From: DSUN01 sp035527715
Lineage (GTDB): Bacteria; Planctomycetota; PUPC01; DSUN01
DNA length: 12,635 bases
Direction: 5' to 3'
Assembly (NCBI GenBank): GCA_035527715.1
Contig: DATKZY010000017.1
Span: 1-12,635 of the forward strand
Below, one piece after another: positions 12,071 through 12,635 of this stretch. The notes under the pieces were generated by a model. It was not told the origin of the DNA. It saw only the letters and a program-made list of their open reading frames with translations, and did no database searches. How positions within the stretch are numbered: position 1 is the stretch's first letter; every line of letters starts with the position of its first letter. Both the position numbers and the translations under genes were made by a program.

Positions 12071-12635
12071 ATGAACCGCGTTGCATCCTGCGTATGGGCG
12101 TGGACCGCCCTGATTCCCCTCGCCCTCGCCGCCCAGGACCAGGGCCTCGAGCTGGAAGAGGCCAAGCAGCCCCAGGCGGGCGAGGTCTACGTGAAGAAGG
12201 CCACCTGGGCCGAGACGATGGCCGCGACGCGCGCGAGCTACCTCCGGTGGCTCGCCGACGCCAGCAAGGGCGACGGCGCTACGGCCTTCAAACCCTGGAA
12301 CAGCGGCCCGGTCGCCGGCGACGGCCCGGGCAAGCAGGTGTCGGTGAGCGTCGCGGGGCTACAGACGATGCGCCTCGTCGCCACGCTCGACGGCGGCGGC
12401 GGCAACTGCCACATCTGGGGCGACGCCCGCCTCATCGCCAAGGACGGCAAGGAGACCCGCCTCAGCGCGCTCAAGCCCATCGCCGTCACCGTCGGCTGGG
12501 GCCAGCTCCTCCGCGACAAGAACTGGCAGAACCACACGCTCCAGATCGGCGGCAAGAAGTTCCAGCACGGCATCTGGGTCCACTCCAATAGCGACGTGTC
12601 CTACGCTCTCGGCGGCCGCTACGAGCGCTTCGAGG
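12071..12635 (+). CDS. Secreted NPCBM-domain protein, 3' end cut by window edge
   Basis: This is 188 codons read from ATG at 12071 to the right edge without a stop. A signal peptide spans about 1-21 (ending LALAAQD). The segment 40-65 holds VYVKKATWAETMAATRASY, which strongly recalls WYGKKATWHETARAS just after the signal peptide of the LamG protein at the other end of the window. From about 88 an NPCBM carbohydrate-binding module begins (QVSVSVAGLQTMRLVATLDGG) and includes the family's HGIWVHSNSDVSYALGGRYERFE-like end (166-188), cut by the edge. The ribosome site is weak (GGGGACC). It probably binds glycans outside the cytoplasm. Catalytic domains, if any, lie beyond the window. Confidence 0.82.
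   Translation, partial: MNRVASCVWAWTALIPLALAAQDQGLELEEAKQPQAGEVYVKKATWAETMAATRASYLRWLADASKGDGATAFKPWNSGPVAGDGPGKQVSVSVAGLQTMRLVATLDGGGGNCHIWGDARLIAKDGKETRLSALKPIAVTVGWGQLLRDKNWQNHTLQIGGKKFQHGIWVHSNSDVSYALGGRYERFE

Overview
The window is high-GC DNA, dense in coding sequence, from what looks like a member of the Planctomycetes-Verrucomicrobia-Lentisphaerae group, most likely a planctomycete. This assignment is an inference. It rests on the gene content: large secreted LamG and NPCBM proteins, a sulfatase-modifying-factor-fold lipoprotein, several lipoproteins and a polyol or sugar catabolic cluster, together with high GC. No rRNA or other taxonomic marker is present. No tRNA, CRISPR array or insertion sequence was seen.

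Layout. A divergent promoter region (10741-10898) separates two blocks. Leftward on the minus strand run an SDR dehydrogenase (9967-10740), a DeoC-type aldolase (9229-9915), a zinc alcohol dehydrogenase (8158-9195), an SUMF-domain lipoprotein with its own promoter (6853-7857), a broken tail of a second alcohol dehydrogenase (6750-6845), a second SDR (5883-6644), an MFS permease (4490-5749), an FGGY kinase resembling L-xylulose kinase (2964-4478), a cupin lipoprotein (2278-2949), a secreted HExxH peptidase-like protein (1381-2220) and a LamG protein cut by the left edge (1-1361). Rightward on the plus strand are a beta-propeller lipoprotein (10899-11942) and an NPCBM protein cut by the right edge (12071-12635).

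How it may work together. The permease would import a sugar or polyol. The three dehydrogenases would interconvert alcohol and carbonyl forms, the FGGY kinase would phosphorylate a ketose, and the DeoC-type aldolase would cleave a phosphorylated product. The secreted lectin-like, cupin, peptidase-like and propeller proteins would act on or bind glycans or sugars outside the cytoplasm. The exact substrate cannot be read from the sequence, and the pairing of a ketose kinase with a DeoC-type aldolase is not a textbook route.

The most unusual feature lies between the genes. Every gap longer than about 30 bp, except the divergent promoter, contains short-period tandem repeats, often folded into long hairpins. 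Three tracts share a 9-bp unit, GTCCYWTNG. Two copies of a GGAT-rich hairpin element have identical ends and different centres. Other gaps hold a 7-bp TCACGCR tract and a CAAGRTGGC hairpin. A second notable point is that the SUMF gene is bracketed by an intact ADH 3' end and a diverged, stop-containing copy of that same 3' end, suggesting insertion or gene replacement at this spot.
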